A stretch of DNA of 64,000 nt from Chryseobacterium gregarium DSM 19109 (GTDB taxonomy: Bacteria; Bacteroidota; Bacteroidia; Flavobacteriales; Weeksellaceae). The notes beneath the pieces were generated by a model. That model was not told the DNA's origin, made no database searches, and saw nothing but the letters and a program-made list of their open reading frames with translations. Shown here piece after piece: positions 45,270 through 54,704 of the stretch; the first letter of the stretch is position 1; each line of letters opens with the position of its first letter. The stretch spans positions 54,313 through 118,312 of the forward strand of contig NZ_AUMU01000016.1 of NCBI RefSeq assembly GCF_000430845.1, in the 5' to 3' direction. Position numbers and translations under genes: made by a program.

Positions 45270-45620
45270 ATGAAAATAAGAATTAAAGACAACAGCTTAC
45301 GGTTGCGTCTCACCCAATCCGAAGTAGCAGACTTAGGGACAAACGGAACCGTTTCCGGGTCTACGGAATTTCCGGGTCAGACTTTTGTATATGCCATTGA
45401 AAGGACGGAAGAGGAAACGCTTTCCGCTGCATTCACAGATAACCGGATGGTGCTTAAAATGCCGGCTGCCATGGTAGAGGAATGGGTATCTACCCAGGCG
45501 GTAGGCTTCAAAGGGCAGTCCGGGAAGATCAGCCTTCTGGTGGAAAAGGATTTTGTCTGCCTGGACAATACCCTGGAAGACCAGAGCGACCAGTACCCGA
45601 ACCCGAACGCAAAATGCTGA
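45270..45620 (+). CDS. DUF7009-type protein associated with formate dehydrogenase genes
   Basis: 116 aa. MKIRIKDNSLRLRLTQSEVA and LGTNGTVSGSTEFPGQTFVY are typical of the short proteins encoded next to fdhD/fdhF in Flavobacteriia. It is soluble and beta-rich, and ends LEDQSDQYPNPNAKC. It lies 21 bp upstream of the oxidoreductase gene, so the two are co-transcribed. A maturation or assembly role is suggested by position only. Confidence 0.8.
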   Translation: MKIRIKDNSLRLRLTQSEVADLGTNGTVSGSTEFPGQTFVYAIERTEEETLSAAFTDNRMVLKMPAAMVEEWVSTQAVGFKGQSGKISLLVEKDFVCLDNTLEDQSDQYPNPNAKC

Positions 45621-45641
45621 GGCACGCCAAATAACAAGAGT

Positions 45642-48041
45642 ATGGAAAACAAAGGTTTGAATAAAATGAAAGATACGGTTCCCGGCCGGTTGCCTTCAGC
45701 AGAATCGCCGTACCGGCTGATGAACCTGAAACTGGCCGTCCCGAAACAATGGGCTGCCGGTATTCCGGCGGTGATGCACTCCCTGGAACAGCTGGTTAAG
45801 GATGCCTCGGTGCTCCGCGGCGGGCGGGCCCTGTTCAGCATGAACCAGTTCGGCGGCTTCGACTGCCCGAGCTGTGCCTGGCCGGACCCTGACCGCGACC
45901 GCTCACCCGTTGCAGAATACTGCGAGAGCGGGGCCAAGGCGCTTGCCGAAGAGGCAACGGCCAAAAAGATCGGCGCCGAATTTTTCAGGGAGCACTCGGT
46001 GTATGACCTCGCTAAGATGAACGACCACCAGATCAGCCAGCTGGGACGGATTTCGGAACCGGTGTACCTTCCGGCAGGCGGAACCCATTACCAGCCCATC
46101 AGCTGGGATGATGCCTTTGCCAGAATTTCCGTACAGCTGAACGGCCTGGAGACCCCTGATGAAGCGATATTCTACACTTCGGGGAGAACCAGCAATGAGG
46201 CGACCTGGGTGTACCAGCTCTTCGGGCGGGAATTCGGGACCAATAATTTCCCGGACTGTTCCAATATGTGCCATGAAACCTCCGGTTACGCCCTTACCAG
46301 GAGCATCGGCTTCGGAAAGGGATCGGTGAAGCTGGAAGACCTGTATGATACCGACCTGATCATCATTATGGGCCAGAACCCGGGCACCAATTCCCCGAGG
46401 ATGCTTTCGGCCCTGACCAAAGGAAAGAAAAACGGCGCGAAAATCATGGCCATCAACCCGCTTCCGGAAGCCGGACTGATGGGGTTCAGAGATCCGCAGA
46501 AGCCCCTTGCGGCCATAAGCAAGCCGTTTGAACTGTCTGACCTTTACCTTCCCGTGAAGATCAATGGGGATATGGCTTTGTTAAAAGCCCTGCAGATGCT
46601 GGTCCTGGAAGAAGAGGAAAAGCATCCGGGCACGGTGATCGACCGTGATTTTATCAATGAAAAAACCGCCGGCTTTGAAGCATTGGCGGAAGAACTCAAA
46701 CGGTACGACCTTGATTTTCTCGCTGCGGAATGCGGCATCCCTGTTGAAAAACTGAGGGAAGCGGCCCTTATGGTGGCCTCCGGGAAACGGATTATCGTCT
46801 GCTGGGGGATGGGCATTACGCAGCAGCACAACGGGGTAGACATGATCTACAATATCGTCAACCTGCTCCTGATGAAAGGAAGCATCGGGATCAGGGGCGG
46901 CGGCGTATGCCCGGTCCGCGGCCACAGCAACGTGCAGGGAAACAGGACGCTGCTGGTGAACCATAAGCCCACCGAAGAACAGCTGGATGCGCTGGAACGG
47001 TTTTACGGATTCAAAGTGCCGAGGCAGGGCGGGTATGATGTGGTAAAAGCCATCAAAGCAATGCATGAAGGGAAAGTGAAATTCATGTTCTGCATGGGCG
47101 GGAACCTCCTGTCTGCGGCTCCGGATACCACCTATACGGCAGAGGCGATGCGAAAGCTGGAGATGTCGGTGATGGTATCCGTCAAGCTTAACCGCGGCCA
47201 CCTGATCCACGGGAAAGAGGCCCTGATCCTGCCGGTGATTACCCGGAGCGAAAAAGACATCGTCAACGGGCAGCTCCAGCACATCAGCACGGAGAATTCC
47301 ATGGGCGTGGTGGAATGGTCAAGAGGGGTCCTCGAACCCGTTTCGGAACACCTGATCAACGAAACCCATGTGGCATGCAGAATGGCGAAAGCCGTGCTCG
47401 GTGAACGTTCCGTTATCGACTGGGACCGGTTCATCAACAGCTACGACGCCATCCGCGATGACGTGGCCCAATGCATGCCCGGGTTTGAAAACTACAATGA
47501 AAGGGTGGTGCAGAAAGGCGGCTTCTATCTCCCGAACCCTCCCAGGGACGGGAAGTTCACTAGCGAGCATTTCCCGGGAAAGGCGGCGTTCAACATCACG
47601 CCGGTCCCCGACAATTCCCTCGCGGATGACGAATACCTGATGGGGACCACGCGCACCCACGACCAGTTCAATACCGTAGTCTACGGCCTGGATGACCGCT
47701 ACCGCGGTATTTTCAACGAACGGAGGATCGTTATGATGAATGAAGCCGATATTGAAAAAGCCGGACTTAAAGAGGGCGATCAAGTGGACCTGTTCAATTA
47801 CGATGACGGTATCGAGCGTGTGGCTCCGCTGTTCATCGTGGTCAAGTACCGGATTCCGCAGAAAAGCACCATGACCTATTTCCCTGAAACCAATGTCCTG
47901 GTATCCATCAACAATGTCGTTGACGGTGCCAATATGCCGGCGTCCAAATACGTCCGCATCAAAATCAGGAAGCACAACCCTGAGGCCCTTCAGAAACTTG
48001 ATCGTCCTATCGTTGCCGCTGCCGGAACCAGTCCGGCATAG
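45642..48041 (+). CDS. FdhF/YdeP-family molybdopterin oxidoreductase
   Basis: 799 aa. N-terminal Cys motif FDCPSCAWPDP (Cys75, Cys78), then the molybdopterin-binding domain: TSGRTSNEATWVYQLFGREF, NNFPDCSNMCHETSGYAL, GQNPGTNSPRMLSALTKGKK. The C-terminal aspartate-decarboxylase-like domain carries YDDGIERVAPLFIVVKYRIP. The lengths and motifs fit the YdeP/FdhF-like family (formate dehydrogenase H-like, without selenocysteine and without an N-terminal ferredoxin domain). It needs Mo- or W-bis-MGD; FdhD and a MobA-like protein are encoded nearby. Electron partner not encoded here. Confidence 0.92.
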   Translation: MENKGLNKMKDTVPGRLPSAESPYRLMNLKLAVPKQWAAGIPAVMHSLEQLVKDASVLRGGRALFSMNQFGGFDCPSCAWPDPDRDRSPVAEYCESGAKALAEEATAKKIGAEFFREHSVYDLAKMNDHQISQLGRISEPVYLPAGGTHYQPISWDDAFARISVQLNGLETPDEAIFYTSGRTSNEATWVYQLFGREFGTNNFPDCSNMCHETSGYALTRSIGFGKGSVKLEDLYDTDLIIIMGQNPGTNSPRMLSALTKGKKNGAKIMAINPLPEAGLMGFRDPQKPLAAISKPFELSDLYLPVKINGDMALLKALQMLVLEEEEKHPGTVIDRDFINEKTAGFEALAEELKRYDLDFLAAECGIPVEKLREAALMVASGKRIIVCWGMGITQQHNGVDMIYNIVNLLLMKGSIGIRGGGVCPVRGHSNVQGNRTLLVNHKPTEEQLDALERFYGFKVPRQGGYDVVKAIKAMHEGKVKFMFCMGGNLLSAAPDTTYTAEAMRKLEMSVMVSVKLNRGHLIHGKEALILPVITRSEKDIVNGQLQHISTENSMGVVEWSRGVLEPVSEHLINETHVACRMAKAVLGERSVIDWDRFINSYDAIRDDVAQCMPGFENYNERVVQKGGFYLPNPPRDGKFTSEHFPGKAAFNITPVPDNSLADDEYLMGTTRTHDQFNTVVYGLDDRYRGIFNERRIVMMNEADIEKAGLKEGDQVDLFNYDDGIERVAPLFIVVKYRIPQKSTMTYFPETNVLVSINNVVDGANMPASKYVRIKIRKHNPEALQKLDRPIVAAAGTSPA

Positions 48042-48462
48042 TAGAACCTGAATGCGTGGACCGAAGCAGGGCTTTGCCGTACAGCTGCTCAAAGGTTTGT
48101 AAACCTATGATTAATCAAGTCAGCGTTGCAGATTCACGCTTTGCCATCTTATGCTGTATAAATCGGTCCGGTGAATGATCCGGACCGGTAACCCCGGTCC
48201 CAAGGTCCGGCGGAGCCAAAAGGTAGAAAAGTTTCAATAATTAAAAATGCTGAAGGCAACCGGTTTGAAAAGAAGGACCTGTAAGCATAAAAAACCTTCG
48301 GTTTATCCTGTCACAGAGATCAATCTACATAATAAGTAAAATCTGCGATCCATTACAAGAAGTGTGGACTGAGCATGGGGAACTCCGGTTTCGCTCAGCC
48401 AGCGAATACCGGATCGTAAGATTTTAATGGGGTATGAGATAAGCGAATAACTTTCAAAAACT
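48042..48462. other. Intergenic region of 421 bp
   Basis: No gene recognised. GC-rich hairpin-forming sequence around 48177-48216 (CCGGACC repeats) may end transcription of the oxidoreductase gene, without a T run. Confidence 0.4.
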
Positions 48463-49083
48463 CTACTTGGTTTTTGGATTCCGTTTCAGGATCTCCCGTA
48501 TTGCTTCAGCCTCTTCAGGCGTATTCACATTCATCAGGGCCAGGGGATTTTCCGGCTTTACGATCACGATATCATTCTCCATCAGGAACTTTCTCGGCGA
48601 CCGTTTCCCGGAACGGACAAATTCCAGCAGGAGCGGGTAGCTTGCAGGTTCCCAGACCGTTACCAAAGGTTCCGGAAACCCGCCGGCAGGGCTTTCATAG
48701 ACGGTCGCTACTTTATCAGGGTTCCGTGACCGGACCAGGAAGTCCAGGGATTCCTGATCCAGGAGGGGCAGGTCGCAGGCTACCACCAGCCACGCGGCAT
48801 CTTTCCGGAAACGGAAAGCCGACAGGATGCCGCCGAGCGGGCCCCAATCCGGGAAACTGTCGGGAAGCATGCGGTAGGCGGGATCTGCCTGTTCCGCCTG
48901 ATCCGCCCGGCAGGAAATAAACACCTGATCGCAGAACGTCGCCAGGAGGTCTGCAGCCCAATACCGCTGTTCCTTTCCGTGCCAGCGGATGGCCTCTTTG
49001 GATGTCCCCATCCGGGTGCTCTTCCCGCCGGCCAGGACCAGGCCGTTGATGACGGGTGCTTCGGTATGTTTTTCTTCGCTCAT
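48463..49083 (-). CDS. mobA: MobA-like molybdopterin guanylyltransferase
   Basis: 206 aa NTP transferase. The signature LVLAGGKSTRMGTSKEAIRW spans residues 15-34, with LAGGxSxRMGxxK at its core; WLVVACDLPLLDQ contains the metal-binding Asp. MobA attaches GMP to molybdopterin to make MGD, the cofactor form needed by the FdhF/YdeP-type enzyme nearby. It is convergent with the oxidoreductase gene. Assignment to MobA over MocA-type enzymes rests on this context. Confidence 0.85.
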   Translation of the reverse strand: MSEEKHTEAPVINGLVLAGGKSTRMGTSKEAIRWHGKEQRYWAADLLATFCDQVFISCRADQAEQADPAYRMLPDSFPDWGPLGGILSAFRFRKDAAWLVVACDLPLLDQESLDFLVRSRNPDKVATVYESPAGGFPEPLVTVWEPASYPLLLEFVRSGKRSPRKFLMENDIVIVKPENPLALMNVNTPEEAEAIREILKRNPKTK

Positions 49084-49578
49084 ATTCTGTCAGCTGAGGT
49101 TCAGGAGGTTTACTGCCGATATTTTGGCTCCGATTCATCAGGTTTATCGGATTGCCGGCATCAATCCCTCAGGAGAGACAAATATACAGATTGTTTGCCT
49201 GAGCCAGTAAGATCAACAGGGGCAATATGACTGCGGGTGTGAAGGCAGGGTGTGGAATCCCTGTATGGTTTGATAATGAGCTGATTAAGTGCGAATCAGA
49301 TGACCGGTAATACCAAAATATAAATTCCTGCAAATCAAAAATCAATACGGAGATATGTTCTTTTAAACAGACAAGAATGATTTCATTTTAACACGACACG
49401 TTCTGTCGCATGGCACGTATACTTTTGCTTCAGAAAAATAAATAAGAATAATGTAAAATTTACAGCTGATATTATTCACATTAAATTGACGTTTTACCTT
49501 TCCTTATAGTGAATTAAAAACAATACTTTTGCAGCGATTTAAAAATCAATAACAACAATTACTCAAATTATACCAAGC
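49084..49578. other. Intergenic region of 495 bp with promoters of the RHS operon
   Basis: No gene. Two exact -7 boxes precede the T9SS gene, at 49430-49437 and 49524-49531 (both TACTTTTG). Confidence 0.45.
49524..49531 (+). promoter_or_regulatory. -7 promoter box for the T9SS/RHS operon (second at 49430-49437)
   Basis: TACTTTTG matches TAnnTTTG. The proximal box is 47 bp before the ATG at 49579; an identical box lies 94 bp further upstream. -33 boxes are not clear for either. Confidence 0.45.
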
Positions 49579-51165
49579 ATGAAAAAACTCTACATGAGTG
49601 CACTTACCGTGTGTGCCGTCCTGGGGACGTATGCCCAGGATATAGTCTGGCAGAAGGACCTCAAATCCTCTACCCAGGACTTCCTTTCGCAGGTGACCAC
49701 CACCATTGACCAGCAATATTTAATTACCGGAAGCTCCATTCAGTCAGGCCAAAAAACGGCAGCCGGCAACGGGCAGCAGAACAATGGTTATGATTTTCAT
49801 TTGATAAAATTGAACCCGCAGGGCGAAGAAGTCTGGGAAAAATACTTTTCCGGACAAAATCATGATTTCTTATCCGCCACCGTCAATACCCAGGAGGGTG
49901 GTTTCCTTCTGTCAGGCACTTCGTACAGCAATAAAGGTCTTGATAAAAAGGAGGATTCCAAAGGCGGCTCAGACCTCTGGCTGATCCGGATCAACGAGTT
50001 CGGCGACGAGCTGTGGCAGAAAACCATCGGCGGCGCTTCTGATGAAGAGGCAAGAGCCGTGATCCAGACCACGGACTTCGGGTTCTTTGCAGCAGGGAAT
50101 GTACAGAATTCACCGAAAGGCTACGGTTCAAAAGATGTCCTGATCGTAAGACTCGATAAAGACGGGAAGGAACTCTCACAGCTCATTTTAGGAGGAAAAG
50201 GCCTGGATGAAGTGGAAAAGATGGTTCCTACCAAAGACGGCGGGGCTTTACTGGGCGTCTATTCAAGAAGCAGTGCCGGCGTATCAAAGAAAACCGAGAA
50301 CTATGGAGAGGGAGACTATTGGATCATTAAGCTCAATAAAGACGGCAAGGTAGAATGGGAAAAGAATTTCGGCGGCAAAGGCGATGACCATCTGCGGACT
50401 TTAGCATTGACTTCCACCGGATATCTCATCGGCGGGGAATCCAGGTCGGAAAGATCGGGCAATAAAACGGTAGGCATAGAAGAAAGGACTGACTTGTGGC
50501 TGATTTCACTGGATGAAAGGGGTGAAGAGATGTGGCAGAAGTCATACAGCTTTAAGAACCGGGATGTGCTGATGGGGATGAGTGTGGTGACGAAGAGGCA
50601 GGATACAAGAATCAAGAGTCAAGAGTCAGGAGCCAAGAGCCAAGACGTTACCACAGGAATTTTGATTGGCGGGTATACGCAGGCGGAAGGCAGGATGGAG
50701 ACGGATGACGAGACGTTCTGGATGCTGTACCTTGACCAGAATGGGAATGAGCAGTGGCGGAAGCATGTGAAGGGGGAAAAGAGACAAAAAGAGGAGCGGC
50801 TGTCAGATATTAAGCTCAACCGGGACGGCTCGATCATTTTAGCCGGGACCAGTGCCGAAGAGCTCGGGAAAGAGAACTGGAAGATCGTAAAGCTTGGGGA
50901 TAAACAAATTGACCAATTGATCGAGAAGCAGGATATTAAGATTTACCCGAACCCGGTAAGTGATTACGCGTATGTTGAGATTGGGTTTGAGTTCAAGGAA
51001 GCTGATATTACTTTATATGATATGGGCGGAAGGCAGTTGCAGAGCCTGAAAACTAAGAATAAGGTGACGAAGATCAATACGCAGGCACTTATTCAGGGAG
51101 CTTATCTGATCACTATAAAAACTAATGACAATAAAACAGCAAGTGCTAAATTGATTAAAAAATAG
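49579..51165 (+). CDS. Secreted repeat protein with T9SS type A sorting domain
   Basis: 528 aa. Signal peptide (KLYMSALTVCAVLGTYAQ). Residues ~25-440 are propeller-like repeats of 50-60 residues with a W-L-I-x-L/I-N/D-x-x-G-x-x-x-W-x-K core: HLIKLNPQGEEVWEKYFSGQ, LWLIRINEFGDELWQKTIGG, YWIIKLNKDGKVEWEKNFGG, LWLISLDERGEEMWQKSYSF and MLYLDQNGNEQWRKHV. The C-terminal ~75 residues are a T9SS CTD (IKIYPNPVSDYAYVEIGF, ITLYDMGGRQL, ending AKLIKK). An insertion of six 7-bp repeats interrupts one propeller repeat (residues 343-356). It begins the operon continuing through 61915. Surface-exposed. Confidence 0.92.
   Translation: MKKLYMSALTVCAVLGTYAQDIVWQKDLKSSTQDFLSQVTTTIDQQYLITGSSIQSGQKTAAGNGQQNNGYDFHLIKLNPQGEEVWEKYFSGQNHDFLSATVNTQEGGFLLSGTSYSNKGLDKKEDSKGGSDLWLIRINEFGDELWQKTIGGASDEEARAVIQTTDFGFFAAGNVQNSPKGYGSKDVLIVRLDKDGKELSQLILGGKGLDEVEKMVPTKDGGALLGVYSRSSAGVSKKTENYGEGDYWIIKLNKDGKVEWEKNFGGKGDDHLRTLALTSTGYLIGGESRSERSGNKTVGIEERTDLWLISLDERGEEMWQKSYSFKNRDVLMGMSVVTKRQDTRIKSQESGAKSQDVTTGILIGGYTQAEGRMETDDETFWMLYLDQNGNEQWRKHVKGEKRQKEERLSDIKLNRDGSIILAGTSAEELGKENWKIVKLGDKQIDQLIEKQDIKIYPNPVSDYAYVEIGFEFKEADITLYDMGGRQLQSLKTKNKVTKINTQALIQGAYLITIKTNDNKTASAKLIKK
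50606..50647 (+). repeat. Six tandem 7-bp repeats inside the T9SS gene
   Basis: CAAGAAT, CAAGAGT, CAAGAGT, CAGGAGC, CAAGAGC, CAAGACG. They encode QDTRIKSQESGAKSQD-like low-complexity residues and lie between two well-formed propeller repeats. 42 bp keeps the frame; gain or loss of one 7-bp unit would not. Confidence 0.8.
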
Positions 51166-51167
51166 TA

Positions 51168-54100
51168 ATGAAAAAATTAAAACTTATTACTATTATATTA
51201 TTACTGATTTCTATTATATTCAAGAGTCAAACATTAGAAGATAATATATTACAAAAAAAAGTACAAACATCAAATTCAAACAATATAGGAAAAGTTGATT
51301 TAAGTATTCCCTTATATGATATCACTGCTCCAGGTTATTCATTTTCGGCTTCTTTAGAGTATTTGCAAAATAGACTTATAAGTGAACCTCAGAAATTAGA
51401 AACTACGATTGCGGGATCCAACTGGAACTTAAATTTAATGGGAAAAATAGTAATTTCCAATGCAAGCTTGCAAAATGTTACATCACCTCAAAGACTTAAT
51501 CTTACTCCAAATGGTTTTTTTTCAGAGCAATATGATAATTGCTTAATACCACAAACAATAAGTTCTGTTTCTAAGAAACAAATTTTAGAAAATCCAAATT
51601 CAAACTTAACAACCTTTGAGCCAAATATCTTTTACTTTGATTTTATGGGCAACAAAGGATATTTTGTTTATGATAATGTCGGGAACTTTTTAGTGAATTC
51701 TGAAAGTGATGTTTTCCAAATTATTTATAATGGCAGTAAATGCCATAATGTTTTCTCCCCGATCAACGAATTTCCTGAAATTATTATGAAAGATAGCAAA
51801 GGAAACCAATTTTATTTTGGAGGAGATTATAATTCAATTAATATAAATTTTTTTAAGACAAGATATGATTATAATAGATCTTATGATAATGGAACATTTG
51901 TACAGAATGAGCAGTTCTTTACAAATAAACATGTAAACTATCTTTCTACACTCTACTTAAAAAAAATAAAATTAGCCAATAATAAAACCATAGATTTTTT
52001 TTATAAAAACAGTAATAAATCAGCCTTAGATTCCTTTACCAACGGAGGATTTTATGTAAATGCTGATTATAATGCTAACGCTAATATACCATCAAATACT
52101 GTATTAATTAATAATAATATATTCCTAGAAGGTGTAGGAGGTTCTTCAAGTACAGATACAGGGGGCACCACAAACTGGACTCACACTTCTACTTCCACTA
52201 ATACATATACGAAATTTGCCGTACTAGATTCTATTAAAGTATCAGATGTCGCAACAGTAAACTTTTCATATGATCAATTAAGCAGTACCAGTACAAAACC
52301 TTTTTTAAAAAAAATAGAACTTAAAAGTAATAATAAAATAATAAAAAAAGTAAATTTTGATTATTTAGTTAATAATAAACATGTTTTTTTACGTGCTTTT
52401 ACTACTAATGATCAGTTATATAGCTTTGAATATTACAGCTACAACCCTGATGATGACAAAGGGGGATTACTTAAAAAAATTATTTACCCTACAAAAGGAT
52501 GGGATGAGTTTATGTATGAAGGACATAATGCCTCAAAGGAATATAAAACTTATATTGGTTATAATGAATCTGAGGCAATAGTTAATTATGACCCTCCTAC
52601 TTCTGTTATAGGAGATCGAATAAAACGCATTATTACTTATAATAATGCGAATACTTTGGCCTTAATAAAGAGTTATAATTATGATGGAGATAATGGGCTA
52701 TCTTCAGGAGTCAAATCATCTACTTCTGTACAATATAGTAAAGTTACGGAAGAAATAGAAGGTAAAGAAAAGACTGAATATTACTTCACCGACATTATTA
52801 CCAATCCGGACTCAATTGCTACTAAAAAGTATACAGATAACCCTAATGTAAATTTAAATCAGGCCTTAAATAATAAACTTCCGATAAAAGTTTCAAAAAG
52901 TACTGAAAGGGGTAAAATATACAGGATAAAAAGATCTAATTCAGGTAATATGGTTGTTTTTATTCAGGAGATAAAATACACCAATTTCTTAAATAATGCA
53001 AATCCTATAAAAATCTTTACTCCCAACTGTAATGACTGTAAAATTACAGATGACAAATATTATGTGCAGGCAAGTAAGGTTCAATATGAGCCGAGTATAG
53101 GTGGATCAACACCTTATTACTTAGGTTTTTATCAGTACCAGCCTGTATTGCCATATTTACCGTCTTCTATAATTACAAGGGAGATTCTTGATTTCAACCC
53201 TAATATACCGGGTAGTACACCCGCTTTTTTCGAATCTCAAAAATTCATGAAGTATAATACGTCTGCATTATACTGGCACCCGAATGTAATAGAGACGACA
53301 GAGTACTTGCCCTATCCATGGGATCTTTTGGGTAGCGGGCCACAGTATACAGGTAGGAAGATACTTACAAAGACGTATTATGCTCAGGATTTAATAAGGA
53401 ATACTTACTGTGTGTCAGGAACTTGCCCGCCGGATACGGATGCTGTAGGTGGAAAATTCTCTATTTATAAATATATGGCAGACAATAATATCCTGACTCC
53501 AATTATTACTGCTGAAACCAATGCTAAAGGCAAATCTAAACTTTTAGAATATCAGTATGTTAAAAATGCTTCTTCCAGTAATTTACTGCAATTAGGCAGC
53601 GTAAGAAAATCTTTATTGAATTCAGTTTTTACCTTAAACACCCCTTCATCTGCAGTGGTTGAGGAAAAGGAGACCTACCAGCTCTACGATAATGCGGGTA
53701 ATCTTCTGCAATCGAAGAACAATACAGAAATATCTAGTACAACATTGTATGGATATAAACAAAGTCTGCCTATTGTCACCATTAAGGGGATGACTTACGG
53801 ACAAAACATGCAGGCTTTTAATTTAGCCCCTAATGATCCGAATTCCTACTTACAACTGGAGATTGTCAAGAAATCTGATTTAGACAAGGATAATGTATCG
53901 GAGAATAATTTTATTTCTGAACTGAATAATTTCAGGAATAAGGCAGAATTAAAAGGTTTTGAGATTACCTCCTATGTTTACGATCCTTTAATAGGGGTGA
54001 AAACAGTTATACATCCTTCAGGGGTTAAGGACAATTATACCTACGATTCTTTAAACAGGTTAGAAAAAATGCTGGATACTGAGGGGAATATTTTGAAAGA

Positions 54101-54659
54101 GTACAAATATAATATTCCTTATACACAGCATTTCAATGCAGTTCAAAGTAAACCATTTACAAAAAATAACTGCCCGCCCGGAACCACTCCCGGTCCTCCG
54201 ATTACTTACACTGTCCCACCTTCAACTTATACATCAATAATAAGTGTGGAAGATGCAAATCAGAAAGCACTGGATGATATTGCTCTAAACGGGCAGAACT
54301 ATGCCAATGCTAACGGTACCTGCAACTCTTATGTTTGTACCATTACGCCATCTTCTCTTGCTGATATCTATTATTCTTCATTCCAGGAGATTTCTGTTGG
54401 TCATATTAAAGCAATTTTAAGCCTGCCTCTAACCAATACAAGTGGAGGGGCTGCGCCTAACTGGTCTAATGGGGTTTTTATAGGAACTCTGGGTACTTTA
54501 TGCATACCGAGCTCCTATAAAAATATTTATGTAACTGCTTCAGGAGGCGGTTCATGGCTTGTATCAATGTCAAATACAGGAATGGTTTTCTTAACTTCTA
54601 CCGGCGGGGCATCACCATCAGGCGGAACAACATTATATTTCGAATACGATAAAAACTAA
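51168..54659 (+). CDS. Secreted DUF5977/YD-repeat protein 1 (1163 aa)
   Basis: Signal peptide (KKLKLITIILLLISIIFKSQ). The ~900-residue body is beta-rich with motifs typical of RHS/SpvB-like shells (FYFDFMGNKGYFVYDNVGNF, IIMKDSKGNQFYFGGDYNSI). YD-type repeats near the C-terminus (YVYDPLIGVKTVIHPSGVKD, then NYTYDSLNRLEKMLDTEGNI) precede a DUF5977 region (FTKNNCPPGTTPG ... ANQKALDDIALNGQNYANAN) and a ~110-residue tail. It starts 2 bp after the T9SS gene. The DNA is markedly more A/T-rich than both flanks. It is a paralogue of the next gene. Probably surface-displayed or secreted. Confidence 0.85.
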   Translation: MKKLKLITIILLLISIIFKSQTLEDNILQKKVQTSNSNNIGKVDLSIPLYDITAPGYSFSASLEYLQNRLISEPQKLETTIAGSNWNLNLMGKIVISNASLQNVTSPQRLNLTPNGFFSEQYDNCLIPQTISSVSKKQILENPNSNLTTFEPNIFYFDFMGNKGYFVYDNVGNFLVNSESDVFQIIYNGSKCHNVFSPINEFPEIIMKDSKGNQFYFGGDYNSININFFKTRYDYNRSYDNGTFVQNEQFFTNKHVNYLSTLYLKKIKLANNKTIDFFYKNSNKSALDSFTNGGFYVNADYNANANIPSNTVLINNNIFLEGVGGSSSTDTGGTTNWTHTSTSTNTYTKFAVLDSIKVSDVATVNFSYDQLSSTSTKPFLKKIELKSNNKIIKKVNFDYLVNNKHVFLRAFTTNDQLYSFEYYSYNPDDDKGGLLKKIIYPTKGWDEFMYEGHNASKEYKTYIGYNESEAIVNYDPPTSVIGDRIKRIITYNNANTLALIKSYNYDGDNGLSSGVKSSTSVQYSKVTEEIEGKEKTEYYFTDIITNPDSIATKKYTDNPNVNLNQALNNKLPIKVSKSTERGKIYRIKRSNSGNMVVFIQEIKYTNFLNNANPIKIFTPNCNDCKITDDKYYVQASKVQYEPSIGGSTPYYLGFYQYQPVLPYLPSSIITREILDFNPNIPGSTPAFFESQKFMKYNTSALYWHPNVIETTEYLPYPWDLLGSGPQYTGRKILTKTYYAQDLIRNTYCVSGTCPPDTDAVGGKFSIYKYMADNNILTPIITAETNAKGKSKLLEYQYVKNASSSNLLQLGSVRKSLLNSVFTLNTPSSAVVEEKETYQLYDNAGNLLQSKNNTEISSTTLYGYKQSLPIVTIKGMTYGQNMQAFNLAPNDPNSYLQLEIVKKSDLDKDNVSENNFISELNNFRNKAELKGFEITSYVYDPLIGVKTVIHPSGVKDNYTYDSLNRLEKMLDTEGNILKEYKYNIPYTQHFNAVQSKPFTKNNCPPGTTPGPPITYTVPPSTYTSIISVEDANQKALDDIALNGQNYANANGTCNSYVCTITPSSLADIYYSSFQEISVGHIKAILSLPLTNTSGGAAPNWSNGVFIGTLGTLCIPSSYKNIYVTASGGGSWLVSMSNTGMVFLTSTGGASPSGGTTLYFEYDKN

Positions 54660-54704
54660 AACAAATGATAACAAAACAGCTAACGCAAAAGTGATTAAAA
54701 AATG
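54645..54704 (+). pseudogene. Remnant of a T9SS sorting-domain terminus between the two DUF5977 genes
   Basis: Out of frame with the gene it overlaps, the DNA encodes IKTKTNDNKTANAKVIKK and a stop that overlaps the next ATG. The T9SS gene upstream ends ...IKTNDNKTASAKLIKK in the same relation to its downstream neighbour. So the last codons of a second T9SS gene have survived here. Confidence 0.7.

Noticed and set aside
45153..48144. 12-bp repeat TTCACGCTTTGC before DUF7009 and after the FdhF-like gene
   Set aside because: In 64 kb many 12-mers recur by chance; the surrounding bases differ and no third copy was seen.
45377..49138. Long minus-strand frames antisense to the FdhF-like gene and overlapping mobA (for example 46581-47282, 47319-48092)
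   Set aside because: High-GC coding DNA gives long antisense frames; none has start context or family features.
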